The position numbers were made by a program, and so were the translations under genes. Shown piece by piece: positions 50,945 to 60,242 of a DNA stretch of 64,000 nucleotides. The stretch's first letter is position 1; the number at the start of each line of letters is the position of its first letter. Source of the DNA: an uncultured Parabacteroides sp. (GTDB lineage: Bacteria; Bacteroidota; Bacteroidia; Bacteroidales; Tannerellaceae); assembly GCA_900552465.1 (NCBI GenBank), contig URZO01000004.1:1-64000 (forward strand), in the 5' to 3' direction. The notes under the pieces were generated by a model that saw only the letters and a program-made list of their open reading frames with translations, was not told where the DNA came from and ran no database searches.

Positions 50945-53185
50945 ATGAAGTTTGAAAACGAGAACTGGGCGCAGTTCAAAGGAGAGACCTGGAAAAAGGA
51001 GATCAATGTAAGAGACTTTATCCAGAACAATTACAAACCTTACGACGGAGATGACAGTTTCCTTGTACCCTCTTCGGAGAAGACGAAGAAAGTGTGGAAC
51101 AAACTGACCGAAATGTTTAAGGTTGAGAGGGAAAAAGGAGTATATGACGCCGAAACGAAACTTCCTCAGGGGATCGATACCTATGGTCCCGGTTATATCG
51201 ATAAGGAAAACGAGGTGATTGTAGGCCTGCAGACGGATGCTCCGCTGAAACGCGGAATCTTTCCGAAAGGCGGTATCCGCATGGTGGAAAACAGCCTGGA
51301 AGCGTACGGTTATCACCTGGATCCGATGACAAAAGAAATCTTCACGAAATACAGAAAGACGCACAACGAAGGCGTTTTCTCCGCTTATACGGACGAAATG
51401 GTTGCTGCACGCCGTTCGGCTATCATCACAGGTTTGCCTGATGCCTACGGACGCGGACGTATCATCGGCGACTACCGCCGTGTGCCTCTCTACGGGACCC
51501 GGATCCTGATCGAAGAAAAGAAGCGTTTCCAGAAACGTCTCGACATTCAGGAACTGACCGAAGAAATCATACAGAGCCGTGAGGAGATAACCGAACAGAT
51601 CAATGCGCTGAAAGCGTTCGAACGGATGTGTGCCGCCTATGGCTTCGACGTGACATGTCCGGCACGGGATGCCCGCGAAGCCGTGCAGTTCCTGTATCTG
51701 GCTTACCTGGCTGCCGTGAAAGATCAGGACGGGGCTGCCATGTCTTTGGGACGTACATCGACTTTCCTCGATATCTATATTGAAAAAGATATACGTGAAG
51801 GCAAGCTGAAGGAAGAAGAAGCACAGGAGCTGATCGACCAGTTTATTATCAAACTGCGTATTGTCCGTTTCCTGCGTACACCGGAATACAACGACCTGTT
51901 CTCGGGCGACCCTGTCTGGGTGACCGAATCGCTGGGCGGACAGGGCGTCGACGGCCGTTCGTTGGTGACAAAGACTTCTTACCGCTACCTGCATACCTTA
52001 TACAACTTGGGTCCGGCACCCGAACCTAACCTGACAGTGCTTTGGTTTAATAATGCGCCGGAGAACTGGAAACAGTTCTGTGCAAAAGTGTCGATCGACA
52101 CCTCGGCTATCCAGTATGAGAACGACGACCTGATGCGTCCGGATTACGGTGACGACTACGGCATTGCCTGTTGTGTCTCTCCGATGAAGATCGGCAAGCA
52201 GATGCAGTATTTCGGTGCACGTGCGAACCTCGCCAAGTGCCTGCTGTATGCCATCAATGGCGGGCGTGACGAGAAATCGGGCGTGCAGGTGGCTCCCCGC
52301 TTCGAGCCGATTACCAGCGAATACCTGGACTACGACGAGGTGATGGAGAAATACGAGCAGATGATGCGCTGGCTTGCCAAAGTGTATGTCAATGCGTTGA
52401 AGATAATCCACTATATGCACGACAAATATGCGTATGAAGCGTTCGAGATGGGCCTTCATGACGGGGATGTGCAGCGTATCCGCGCAACCGGAATCGCCGG
52501 CCTTTCCATTGTTGCCGACTCGCTGGCCGCTATCCGTGACACGAAAGTGAAGGTTATCCGCGATGAACGCGGTCTGGCTGTCGATTTTGAACGTGAGGGC
52601 GAATATGTGCCTTTCGGAAACAATGAAGATCGTACCGACAGTATCGCTGTCGAGATCACCGAGAAGTTCATGGAATACCTGCGCCAGCACCAGACCTACC
52701 GTAAGGCTACGCCGACACAGTCTATCCTGACAATCACCTCGAACGTGGTTTATGGAAAGAAAACCGGTGCGACTCCCGACGGCCGTCCGGGTGGTACGCC
52801 GTTCGCTCCGGGCGCAAACCCGATGAACGGGCGCGATAGGAAAGGGGCGATTGCAGCTTTGGCTTCCGTAGCCAAACTGCCTTTTCAGCACGCGCACGAC
52901 GGTATCTCCTATACGTTTGCCGTTTCCCCTGCAACCTTAGGGAAGGAACGCGCCGTACAGGTGAACAATCTGGTGAGCCTGCTGGACGGTTATTTCACAC
53001 CCGACGGCGGACAGCATCTGAACGTGAATGTCTTCGACAAAGACCTGCTGCTGGACGCAATGGAACATCCGGAGCAATATCCGCAACTCACGATCCGTGT
53101 TTCCGGTTATGCCGTAAACTTCGTGAAACTGACCCGCGAACAACAACTCGACGTCATCTCACGAACAATCAACAGCACCTTATAG
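50945..53185 (+). CDS. pflB: Formate C-acetyltransferase (pyruvate formate-lyase)
   Basis: This 746-residue glycyl radical enzyme converts pyruvate and CoA to formate and acetyl-CoA in the anaerobic cytoplasm. The active-site Cys pair is C409-C410 ([10 protein letters not shown]) and the radical Gly is G721 in RVSGYAVNF near the C-terminus. The length and sequence are those of true PFL rather than the glycerol or choline enzymes (full [17 protein letters not shown] block, [14 protein letters not shown]). The activase gene follows with a start overlapping the stop (TAGTG). Confidence 0.97.
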   Translation: MKFENENWAQFKGETWKKEINVRDFIQNNYKPYDGDDSFLVPSSEKTKKVWNKLTEMFKVEREKGVYDAETKLPQGIDTYGPGYIDKENEVIVGLQTDAPLKRGIFPKGGIRMVENSLEAYGYHLDPMTKEIFTKYRKTHNEGVFSAYTDEMVAARRSAIITGLPDAYGRGRIIGDYRRVPLYGTRILIEEKKRFQKRLDIQELTEEIIQSREEITEQINALKAFERMCAAYGFDVTCPARDAREAVQFLYLAYLAAVKDQDGAAMSLGRTSTFLDIYIEKDIREGKLKEEEAQELIDQFIIKLRIVRFLRTPEYNDLFSGDPVWVTESLGGQGVDGRSLVTKTSYRYLHTLYNLGPAPEPNLTVLWFNNAPENWKQFCAKVSIDTSAIQYENDDLMRPDYGDDYGIACCVSPMKIGKQMQYFGARANLAKCLLYAINGGRDEKSGVQVAPRFEPITSEYLDYDEVMEKYEQMMRWLAKVYVNALKIIHYMHDKYAYEAFEMGLHDGDVQRIRATGIAGLSIVADSLAAIRDTKVKVIRDERGLAVDFEREGEYVPFGNNEDRTDSIAVEITEKFMEYLRQHQTYRKATPTQSILTITSNVVYGKKTGATPDGRPGGTPFAPGANPMNGRDRKGAIAALASVAKLPFQHAHDGISYTFAVSPATLGKERAVQVNNLVSLLDGYFTPDGGQHLNVNVFDKDLLLDAMEHPEQYPQLTIRVSGYAVNFVKLTREQQLDVISRTINSTL

Positions 53186-53928
53186 TGTTTGGAAGAATAC
53201 ATTCAATAGAGAGTTTCGGGACCGTCGACGGTCCCGGGATTCGCTTTGTCGTCTTTATGCAGGGCTGTCCGCTTCGCTGCCTGTATTGTCATAATCCGGA
53301 CACGTGGGAAATAAAACGGGACGGGAGCGGAGAAAAACGGGACACGTCCCATTTTCGTGAACCCGGTGACCTGCTTGCCGAGGTGTTGCGTTATAAGAAT
53401 TTCATCGCCAAAGGCGGTGTGACCGTAACTGGTGGCGAACCTCTGTTGCAACCGGCTTTCCTGAAAGAGTTTTTCCGTCTTTGCCGTGAGAACGGCATCC
53501 ATACGGCGTTGGATACGTCCGGCTATATCTGTTCAGCGAAAGCGTTGGAGGTTCTCGAATATGTCGACCTGGTTTTACTGGATATCAAAACGATAGATGC
53601 CGAACTGCATCCCCGCCTGACCGGAGTTGAAGGGGAAAACACCCTACATTTCCTGGATGAACTTGAACGCCGGCAGATTCCGGTCTGGATTCGCCACGTC
53701 GTTGTTCCCGGCCTGACCGACGATGACGCTTCGCTCGAGGCGCTTGCCCGCTATATCAGCCGTTATAAGATGGTACAGAAAGCGGAACTCCTTCCTTACC
53801 ATACGATGGGCGCTTATAAATATGAGGCGCAGGGCATGGAATACCCCTTAAAAGGCGTCGAGCCTCTTTCCGCCGAACGTTTGGCTAATGCCAAGGCGAT
53901 CTTTAAGAAATATGGTGTAATTGTCTGA
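53185..53928 (+). CDS. pflA: Pyruvate formate-lyase activating enzyme
   Basis: This 247-residue radical SAM enzyme installs the glycyl radical on PflB. The CxxxCxxC cluster motif is in MQGCPLRCLYCHNPDTW (about residues 26-42), followed by GGVTVTGGEPLLQ and LDTSGY. The best start is the GTG at 53185, overlapping the pflB TAG, which gives the usual N-terminus FGRIHSIESFGTVDGPGIR. Only the single 4Fe-4S cluster is present, as for PflA; no extra ferredoxin insert is seen. Confidence 0.96.
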   Translation: MFGRIHSIESFGTVDGPGIRFVVFMQGCPLRCLYCHNPDTWEIKRDGSGEKRDTSHFREPGDLLAEVLRYKNFIAKGGVTVTGGEPLLQPAFLKEFFRLCRENGIHTALDTSGYICSAKALEVLEYVDLVLLDIKTIDAELHPRLTGVEGENTLHFLDELERRQIPVWIRHVVVPGLTDDDASLEALARYISRYKMVQKAELLPYHTMGAYKYEAQGMEYPLKGVEPLSAERLANAKAIFKKYGVIV

Positions 53929-53930
53929 TC

Positions 53931-54233
53931 TTAATCGAACGCTTGTTTCCGGGTTATCACCGGCTTCCGGCGAATCTTGTTGACAGTGCGGACACTATCG
54001 TTCTCTATGCTGGTGACGTCTCCCTGGCAGTTAGTGAAATAGATATAATGTCCCATATCCCTGAAGCGATAGACTTTGCAACCTTCATGTTCAAACAGAT
54101 ATTCCACTTCATAAGTAGAATTGTTTACCGGAGCCTCTCTTGTAAGCGGTATTCCTGCAACGCAAGAAGAAAGCCATGCACTGCAAACGAACAATAAGCC
54201 CGCTGAAAATATATACAAACTTGTTCTTCTCAT
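53931..54233 (-). CDS. DUF4884-type small lipoprotein
   Basis: This protein of about 100 residues has a lipoprotein signal (MRRTSLYIFSAGLLFVCSAW, Cys after LSS) and a short domain (YEVEYLFEHEGCKVYRFRDM, then GHYIYFTNCQGDVTSI) that I recognise as DUF4884, a Bacteroidetes surface or periplasmic family of unknown role. I chose the ATG at 54233; a Met 12 codons upstream is also possible. It is convergent with pflA (2 bases between the two stops). Confidence 0.75.
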   Translation of the reverse strand: MRRTSLYIFSAGLLFVCSAWLSSCVAGIPLTREAPVNNSTYEVEYLFEHEGCKVYRFRDMGHYIYFTNCQGDVTSIENDSVRTVNKIRRKPVITRKQAFD

Positions 54234-54377
54234 CTTCGACTGTTTTTGTGTTATGCTCAAAGATAGCAATTAAAGAGTAAATGGCACAGCTTATTTTACC
54301 TACAATCAGGTATATTTTTATTGTCAAAAAAAACATAGCTTTGTACCGTATTGTTATCAATTAAAAAGTACACGAAT

Positions 54378-55283
54378 ATGGGACATAGTCACGAACATCA
54401 TCATGATCATCATCACGAAATAACATCTCTGAATAAGGCCTTTATCATCGGTATTTCTTTGAATTTAGTTTTTGTCGTGGCCGAGTTCCTGGCCGGGTTC
54501 TGGTATAATTCGCTCGGTTTACTGTCTGATGCCGGACATAACCTGGGCGATGTGGCGAGCCTGGTGCTTGCGATGCTGGCTTTCCGGCTGGCGAAGGTAC
54601 AACCAACTTCCCGCTATACATACGGATATAAGAAGAGTACGGTGCTGGTCTCTTTGCTCAATGCGGTGATCCTGTTGGTCGCTGTCGGGATAATTATCGG
54701 CGAGAGTGTCGGCAAGCTGTTTCATCCGCAGCCGGTGGAAGGCGATGCGATCGCGTGGGTTGCCGGAATCGGGGTGGTGATCAATGCCGTTACCGCTTGG
54801 CTGTTTATGAAGGATAAAGACAAAGACCTGAATGTGAAAGGGGCTTACCTGCACATGGCTGCCGATGCGTTAGTGTCGGTGGGCGTTGTTGTGTCGGGGT
54901 TGGTGATTGCCCGGACGGGTTGGTATGTGATCGACCCGATTATCGGGCTGTTGATCGCTCTGATTATCATCTATTCGACTTGGGGACTGTTGCGGGACAG
55001 TCTGCGTCTTTCCTTGGATGGCGTTCCGGTAGGAACGGATATAAGGAAGGTGGAAAATGCGATCCGGGAAGTTCCCGGCGTGCAGGATGTCCACCACCTG
55101 CACATCTGGGCGATCAGTACGACCGAGACAGCCCTTACGGCTCATATCGTCATCAAGGACACAAACCAAATGGAGACGGTCAAACATGAAATCAAACACG
55201 AACTCGAACACGTCGGCGTGCAACATGCTACGTTAGAGTTTGAAACAACAGGCGCCTGCTGTTCTGAACCTTGTTGCGAATAG
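54378..55283 (+). CDS. Cation diffusion facilitator (CzcD-type zinc exporter)
   Basis: This 301-residue membrane antiporter exports Zn and related divalent metals in exchange for protons. It has a His-rich start (MGHSHEHHHDHHHEI), six membrane segments with the metal-site motifs SDAGHNLGD (second segment) and HMAADALVS (fifth), and the cytoplasmic C-terminal dimer domain (about 205-290, VPGVQDVHHLHIWAISTTET, HIVIK). The C-terminus adds a Cys-rich tail (CCSEPCCE), an uncommon second metal-binding end. I chose the ATG at 54378; earlier in-frame codons are non-ATG. Confidence 0.94.
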   Translation: MGHSHEHHHDHHHEITSLNKAFIIGISLNLVFVVAEFLAGFWYNSLGLLSDAGHNLGDVASLVLAMLAFRLAKVQPTSRYTYGYKKSTVLVSLLNAVILLVAVGIIIGESVGKLFHPQPVEGDAIAWVAGIGVVINAVTAWLFMKDKDKDLNVKGAYLHMAADALVSVGVVVSGLVIARTGWYVIDPIIGLLIALIIIYSTWGLLRDSLRLSLDGVPVGTDIRKVENAIREVPGVQDVHHLHIWAISTTETALTAHIVIKDTNQMETVKHEIKHELEHVGVQHATLEFETTGACCSEPCCE

Positions 55284-55286
55284 GAA

Positions 55287-55383
55287 CCGGACGCAGATTA
55301 CGCAGATAGCGCAGAGGGACGCAGACGATATGAAAAATAATAAGTCTGCGTCCCTCTGCGTGTTCTGCGCTGTCTGTGTCCGG
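55287..55383. repeat. Long inverted repeat after the CDF gene
   Basis: Arms 55287-55326 and 55344-55383 (40 bases each) match at 33 of 40 positions with a 17-base loop; the inner 17 bases (CGCAGAGGGACGCAGAC) pair perfectly. Within the arms the unit ACGCAGA recurs at about 9-base spacing. It lies directly behind the CDF stop and could form a very long hairpin. Such ACGCAGATnACGCAGAT-type hairpins recur in Bacteroidetes intergenic regions, as far as I recall. Confidence 0.8.
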
Positions 55384-55450
55384 TTTGTTCATCTATCAAT
55401 GGATAAAAATTATCAATTTGAAAAATTCTTTCAATCAGGGGCTTACGATT

Positions 55451-55458
55451 TACCTTTG
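55451..55458 (+). promoter_or_regulatory. -7 box of ahpC promoter
   Basis: TACCTTTG, 46 bases before the ahpC ATG at 55505. A weak TTTC lies 18 bases upstream. An OxyR site is expected by family knowledge but was not resolved. Confidence 0.55.
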
Positions 55459-55504
55459 TGCTGTAATCAAAAAATAGTAGTAACAAATTTAAATAGTAAA
55501 AATC

Positions 55505-56071
55505 ATGGAACCGATTATTAATTCACAAGCACCCGAGTTTAAAGTACAGGCATTTCAGAATGGTAATTTCAAGACTGTAAGCAGCGAAGATATCAAAGGC
55601 AAATGGGCTATTTTCTTCTTCTATCCTGCCGATTTTACCTTTGTTTGTCCGACCGAACTGGTAGACATGGCTGACAAGTACGATAAATTCCAAGCAATGG
55701 GTGTTGAAGTATATTCCGTAAGCACAGACTCCCACTTCGTGCACAAGGCATGGCATGATGCTTCCGAAACGATCCGTAAGATCAAATATCCGATGTTGGC
55801 AGATCCGACAGGCGCTTTGAGCCGCGCATTCGGCGTGATGATCGAAGAGGAAGGTATGGCATACCGCGGTACATTCCTGGTGAATCCGGAAGGCAAGATC
55901 AAGATTGCCGAAATACACGATAACGGCATCGGCCGTAATGCGGATGAACTGCTTCGCAAGGTTGAGGCTGCCCAGTTTGTAGCGTCCCACCCGAATGAAG
56001 TTTGTCCTGCCAAATGGAAGAAAGGTGAAGCAACGCTGAAACCGAGCATCGACTTGGTTGGTAAGATCTAA
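55505..56071 (+). CDS. ahpC: Alkyl hydroperoxide reductase subunit C (peroxiredoxin)
   Basis: This 188-residue typical 2-Cys peroxiredoxin reduces hydrogen peroxide and organic peroxides in the cytoplasm. The peroxidatic Cys is in FTFVCPTELVDMADKYDKFQ (about residue 47) and the resolving Cys in HPNEVCPAKWKKGE (about residue 167). It is followed 4 bases later by ahpF, its reductase. Both genes are expected to respond to peroxide. Confidence 0.97.
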   Translation: MEPIINSQAPEFKVQAFQNGNFKTVSSEDIKGKWAIFFFYPADFTFVCPTELVDMADKYDKFQAMGVEVYSVSTDSHFVHKAWHDASETIRKIKYPMLADPTGALSRAFGVMIEEEGMAYRGTFLVNPEGKIKIAEIHDNGIGRNADELLRKVEAAQFVASHPNEVCPAKWKKGEATLKPSIDLVGKI

Positions 56072-56075
56072 AGCT

Positions 56076-57662
56076 ATGTTAGATTCTGCAATGAAAAGCC
56101 AGCTTTCCGGAATATTTTCCGGGCTGGCTTCCCAATATGTATTTGAGATAGAAGTATCTCCCAATCACGAAAGTCGTCAGGAGCTGCTCGAACTGTTAGG
56201 AGATGTTGCGTCTTGTTCGGATCATCTGTCATGCCATATCTCAGATGGTGAGGGGCTTCAGTTTACAATTGTAAAAGACGGTATGCCCACCGGCATCCGT
56301 TTTCGTGCAGTGCCCAATGGACATGAATTTACATCCCTGCTATTAGCTATCCTGAATAGTGACGGAAAGGGTAAAAATATACCGGATGAAAGCATCCGTG
56401 CCCGTGTCAGCGCCTTGAACGGCCCGATCAAGCTGACCACTTATGTATCGCTGACTTGTACCAACTGCCCGGATGTAGTGCAGGCATTGAACATTATGAC
56501 GACGCTCAACAGCCGGATTACACATGAAACGGTAGACGGCGCTATCAACCAGAAAGAGGTAGAGGCCATGAAAGTGCAAGGCGTCCCTTCTGTCTTTGCC
56601 GACGGAAAACTGATTCACGTAGGCCGTAGCGATTTCGGCGAACTGCTTGCCAAACTCGAAGCCCAGTATGGGATAAATAAAGAGACTGTTGATAACTCTG
56701 TTGAAAAACCTGTTAAGAACTATGATGTGATAGTCGTGGGAGGCGGTCCTGCCGGTGCGGCGTCTGCTATCTATTCGGCGCGTAAGGGCCTGAGTGTCGC
56801 TGTCGTAGCCGAACGTGTCGGCGGACAGGTCAAGGAGACGGTCGGCATCGAGAACCTCGTCTCTGTTCCCCATACGACAGGCGAACAGTTGGCGAATGAC
56901 CTCCGCACGCATATCAACGATTACCCGATCGACATACTGGAACACCGGCGCGTTGTTTCTGTGTCCGTAGAGACAGATGGCCGTCTGTCTCCATCGCGAT
57001 CAACGATATTGACAACTTCTACCGGTGAACGCTTTTCGGCTTCTGCCGTTATTGTTGCTACGGGGGCAAGCTGGCGCAAACTGAATGTTCCCGGTGAGGC
57101 GGAATATATCGGGCGGGGTGTCGCTTTCTGTCCGCATTGCGACGGCCCGTTCTATAAAGGCAAGCATGTCGCGGTAGTCGGTGGAGGCAACTCCGGTATC
57201 GAAGCTGCGATCGACCTGGCCGGTATCTGTTCCAAAGTGACGGTGCTGGAATTTATGGACGAACTGAAAGCGGATCAAGTATTACAGGAAAAACTGAAAA
57301 GTCTGCCGAATGTGGAAGTATTCCTGCACTCCCAGTCTTTAGAAGTGATCGGTAACGGTGATAAAGTGACCGGACTTCGTGTAAAAGACCGTAAAACGGA
57401 AGCGGAACGGGTGATCGACCTGGACGGAATCTTCGTGCAGATTGGTTTGGCAGCCAATAGCGGCGCCTTCCGTGATGTTGTCGAAACGAATAAACCGGGA
57501 GAGATTGTGATCGACGCACATTGCCGGACAAATGTTCCCGGCATCTATGCCGCCGGCGACGTCTCGACCGTTCCTTATAAACAAATTATCATAGCAATGG
57601 GCGAAGGGGCAAAAGCGGCTTTGTCTGCTTTTGAAGATAGAATGAGAGGTTTGTTAAGTTAA
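56076..57662 (+). CDS. ahpF: Alkyl hydroperoxide reductase subunit F
   Basis: This 528-residue FAD- and NAD(P)H-dependent disulfide reductase recycles AhpC. The N-terminal tandem thioredoxin-like domain has CTNCPDV (about 130-136); the flavin domain has [17 protein letters not shown] (about residue 215), the redox pair CPHCDG (about residue 350) and [15 protein letters not shown] for NAD(P)H. I chose the ATG at 56076, just after the ahpC stop. The protein looks complete. Confidence 0.96.
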   Translation: MLDSAMKSQLSGIFSGLASQYVFEIEVSPNHESRQELLELLGDVASCSDHLSCHISDGEGLQFTIVKDGMPTGIRFRAVPNGHEFTSLLLAILNSDGKGKNIPDESIRARVSALNGPIKLTTYVSLTCTNCPDVVQALNIMTTLNSRITHETVDGAINQKEVEAMKVQGVPSVFADGKLIHVGRSDFGELLAKLEAQYGINKETVDNSVEKPVKNYDVIVVGGGPAGAASAIYSARKGLSVAVVAERVGGQVKETVGIENLVSVPHTTGEQLANDLRTHINDYPIDILEHRRVVSVSVETDGRLSPSRSTILTTSTGERFSASAVIVATGASWRKLNVPGEAEYIGRGVAFCPHCDGPFYKGKHVAVVGGGNSGIEAAIDLAGICSKVTVLEFMDELKADQVLQEKLKSLPNVEVFLHSQSLEVIGNGDKVTGLRVKDRKTEAERVIDLDGIFVQIGLAANSGAFRDVVETNKPGEIVIDAHCRTNVPGIYAAGDVSTVPYKQIIIAMGEGAKAALSAFEDRMRGLLS

Positions 57663-57683
57663 GTATTAGTACTTGCTATGATT

Positions 57684-57732
57684 AAGAGGGTGTGACCGTT
57701 GTCCTTACAGGACTTCCGCCATACCCTCTTTT
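57684..57732. terminator. Terminator between ahpF and the convergent peptidase gene
   Basis: AAGAGGGTgtG and the CataCCCTCTT arms enclose an inner GTCC-ttaca-GGAC stem; A and T runs on both sides make it work in both directions. Confidence 0.8.
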
Positions 57733-57760
57733 ATAATTCTTAATTTTTAATTATTAATTC

Positions 57761-60229
57761 TCAAAGCGCCTTCTCCGAATACATCGCCTCCCACCATTCC
57801 GGCTGGTCTTTCAACCATTTGGCGAACCAGGCGTAGATTGTTTTATTCCATTCGGCCCGTTTCTTATAGTCGAATATCTGGTGGTTCTGTCCCATGACCT
57901 GGACGAAAGCGGTCGGTTTGCCCAACAGCTTCAAGGCAGTAAACATCTGGATACTTTCGCCGATAGGCACGTTGGTGTCAACCGAACCGTGCAGGAACAG
58001 AATCGGCGTGTTGATTTTGTCTGCATTGAACAAGGGACTTTGCTGTGTGTACATATCCCGTGCATTCCAGGGATAGCTGTTGGCACTTGCCAAGGCGCTG
58101 TAGGAATATCCCCAGTAGCCTTCGCCCCAATAGCTGGTGATGTCGCTGATCCCGGCGTGCGAGATAGCGGCGGCGAAGATATCTGTCTTCGTTTGCAGGT
58201 ACTGCGTCATGAAACCACCGTAGGAAGCGCCGATACAGCCGATCTTTCCGGCATCGACAAACGGATGTTCCGCACAGAATTTCTTTGTTCCTTCAATGAT
58301 TTCGTCTCCCGTACGTTTACCCCACGCATTCACGTGGCGGGCAGCAAATTCCTGTCCGAAACCGGTCGCCCCGCTGGGCTGAATGATGTAAACGATATAT
58401 CCCAATGCGGCATATACGTGCGACGGGTAACGGTTTTCGAGTGAACGCTCCGTCGGGCTGGTGCCGCCGTAGTAGTTGACGATCATCGGATACTTCTTGT
58501 TTGCATCGAAATGAGGAGGCAGGTAATAACGCCCGTAGATCGTGTCGCCCGCAGCCGCCTGGAAATTCCAGTCGTGTACTTCTCCCAGCGTCACATCTTT
58601 TAGGATGCCGGCAGAGAGGTCTTTCAGGCAAACGGAAGTGCTCTTCTTCAGATTGACGGAGTAGAGACGTTGCGAGTTGGAGGCGCTTTCACCGAAGTAG
58701 ACCAGTTCGGGCGCCGTGTTGGCCAGTGTGAAATCCGAGAGGATATCCTCTTTCAACGGCACGGGACTGATTGCTCCGTTTGCCGGATTCAAGACATAAA
58801 GGCGCACGCAATCCTTATCTTCTCCCTGCAGGTAGATCTGTTTGTCGGCTCTGCTCCAGACGAAGCGCTGGACAGCCGGGTCGAAGTCTTTGGTGACAGC
58901 TGTTGCCTGTTTGCTTGCGGGATCGTAGAGGAAAAGCTGCCCGTCGCCCATATTGGAGGTCTGTCCCGGAGCGATATTCAAACCGATCTGGTTGAACGCT
59001 TCGCCGGAACCCGCTATTGCGAGCTGCTTGCCGTCGGGCGAGAATTGGGCATAGCTGATGAACGGATCTTTCAGCAGCAATTCCGTCTCGAGCGTCTGCA
59101 AGTCCATCCGGTAGAGCAGGGTGGTGGCGAAGGGACGTTTTGTCAGATCCCGTTCGCTGCACGTAAAGAGCATGTAGCGCCCGTCCTCCGAAATGTCGTT
59201 GATCGAAGTGGATGTGTGTCCGTAGGTAAGGCGCTGGAACAGGCCGGTAGCCAGGTCGTATTTATGGATAAACGAGCGGGTGCGCCAGCCCGGCTGACGG
59301 TCGTCGGGTACAAGGATCTCCTGCAGGTCTTCTCCTTTTTTCGGCCCTTCTTCGGACACGTTGAAGAGCAGGAAGTCTTCTGTCGGGGCAAAGCTGAACC
59401 AACCGTCGGGAAGGTTAGAGGCAAGGACGGTTTCCGCCTTGGTTGCCGGGTCGACGGTGACCAGTTCTTTCCCCTGCATCCCTTTGCGGGTATAGTAGAG
59501 ACGGTTGCTACGGGGCATCCAACTATAATGGTTGCTACTGCTTTCCATCAGAACCTGTCCGGTGGCGCGGTCGGTCACCTGCTGGAACGATTCGGTTTCG
59601 CCACCGGTGAAGGTCGTCTGGTAAGCCGTTAACAGGTATTTCCCGTTAGGTGAGAGGCTGACGGAGCGAAGGCGTGTCCCGTCGAAAACGTCGTTCAGGG
59701 TATATCGCTTTTCAGGGCTGGTTGTTGCCGTGACGACTGCTTTGCTATCTGTTTTAAAGGTAGCTTTCGGTGCGTCGTTCGTTTTGCCCGGAATCGCGAG
59801 ATATTTGATGATGACCTCGTAGCGGCGGGGTTCGAGAGTCAGTTTGATTTCGCCGTTGGCGGGTGTCTGTTTCGCGTTGTCGAGATAGACTTCGTATGTT
59901 TCCGGTCCGCTGATCAGCAGCGTTCCGTCGGTATAGCGGTCGCTATTCAGGTAGAACGAGACAAGGCTGACGGAGTAGGCGCCTGCTTGTCCGGCCGCTA
60001 TTCCGGCATCCAGCGTCTGCGCACTTTCCCGCACGTTGTCGAATGGGACGACAGTCTTCAGCAGCTCTTTCTCCGTGAATTTCTTACTGTTCACGTCGAG
60101 GCTGTCGGCAAGGAAGGGTTTCTTTACTTCGTATGGCCCTGCATACCTGAATTGCTTCACCGTCACCTCCTCGGCAAACAGACTGCAACAGGCGCATAGT
60201 GCAGATAGGATAAGAATGTTTCTTTTCAT
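57761..60229 (-). CDS. S9 family prolyl oligopeptidase-type peptidase
   Basis: This 822-residue secreted serine peptidase has a signal peptide (LILSALCACCSLFA), an N-terminal beta-propeller (about 180-560) and a C-terminal alpha/beta hydrolase domain (about 570-815). The catalytic Ser is in GCIGASYGGFMTQYL, the Asp in LHGSVDTNVPIGES and the His in MGQNHQIFDYKKR. Relatives (DPP IV, acylaminoacyl peptidase) cleave short peptides in the periplasm. The ATG at 60229 directly precedes the signal peptide. It lies 13 bases downstream of the GH20 stop and may share its transcript. Confidence 0.92.
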   Translation of the reverse strand: MKRNILILSALCACCSLFAEEVTVKQFRYAGPYEVKKPFLADSLDVNSKKFTEKELLKTVVPFDNVRESAQTLDAGIAAGQAGAYSVSLVSFYLNSDRYTDGTLLISGPETYEVYLDNAKQTPANGEIKLTLEPRRYEVIIKYLAIPGKTNDAPKATFKTDSKAVVTATTSPEKRYTLNDVFDGTRLRSVSLSPNGKYLLTAYQTTFTGGETESFQQVTDRATGQVLMESSSNHYSWMPRSNRLYYTRKGMQGKELVTVDPATKAETVLASNLPDGWFSFAPTEDFLLFNVSEEGPKKGEDLQEILVPDDRQPGWRTRSFIHKYDLATGLFQRLTYGHTSTSINDISEDGRYMLFTCSERDLTKRPFATTLLYRMDLQTLETELLLKDPFISYAQFSPDGKQLAIAGSGEAFNQIGLNIAPGQTSNMGDGQLFLYDPASKQATAVTKDFDPAVQRFVWSRADKQIYLQGEDKDCVRLYVLNPANGAISPVPLKEDILSDFTLANTAPELVYFGESASNSQRLYSVNLKKSTSVCLKDLSAGILKDVTLGEVHDWNFQAAAGDTIYGRYYLPPHFDANKKYPMIVNYYGGTSPTERSLENRYPSHVYAALGYIVYIIQPSGATGFGQEFAARHVNAWGKRTGDEIIEGTKKFCAEHPFVDAGKIGCIGASYGGFMTQYLQTKTDIFAAAISHAGISDITSYWGEGYWGYSYSALASANSYPWNARDMYTQQSPLFNADKINTPILFLHGSVDTNVPIGESIQMFTALKLLGKPTAFVQVMGQNHQIFDYKKRAEWNKTIYAWFAKWLKDQPEWWEAMYSEKAL

Positions 60230-60242
60230 GGGATATGTGTTA

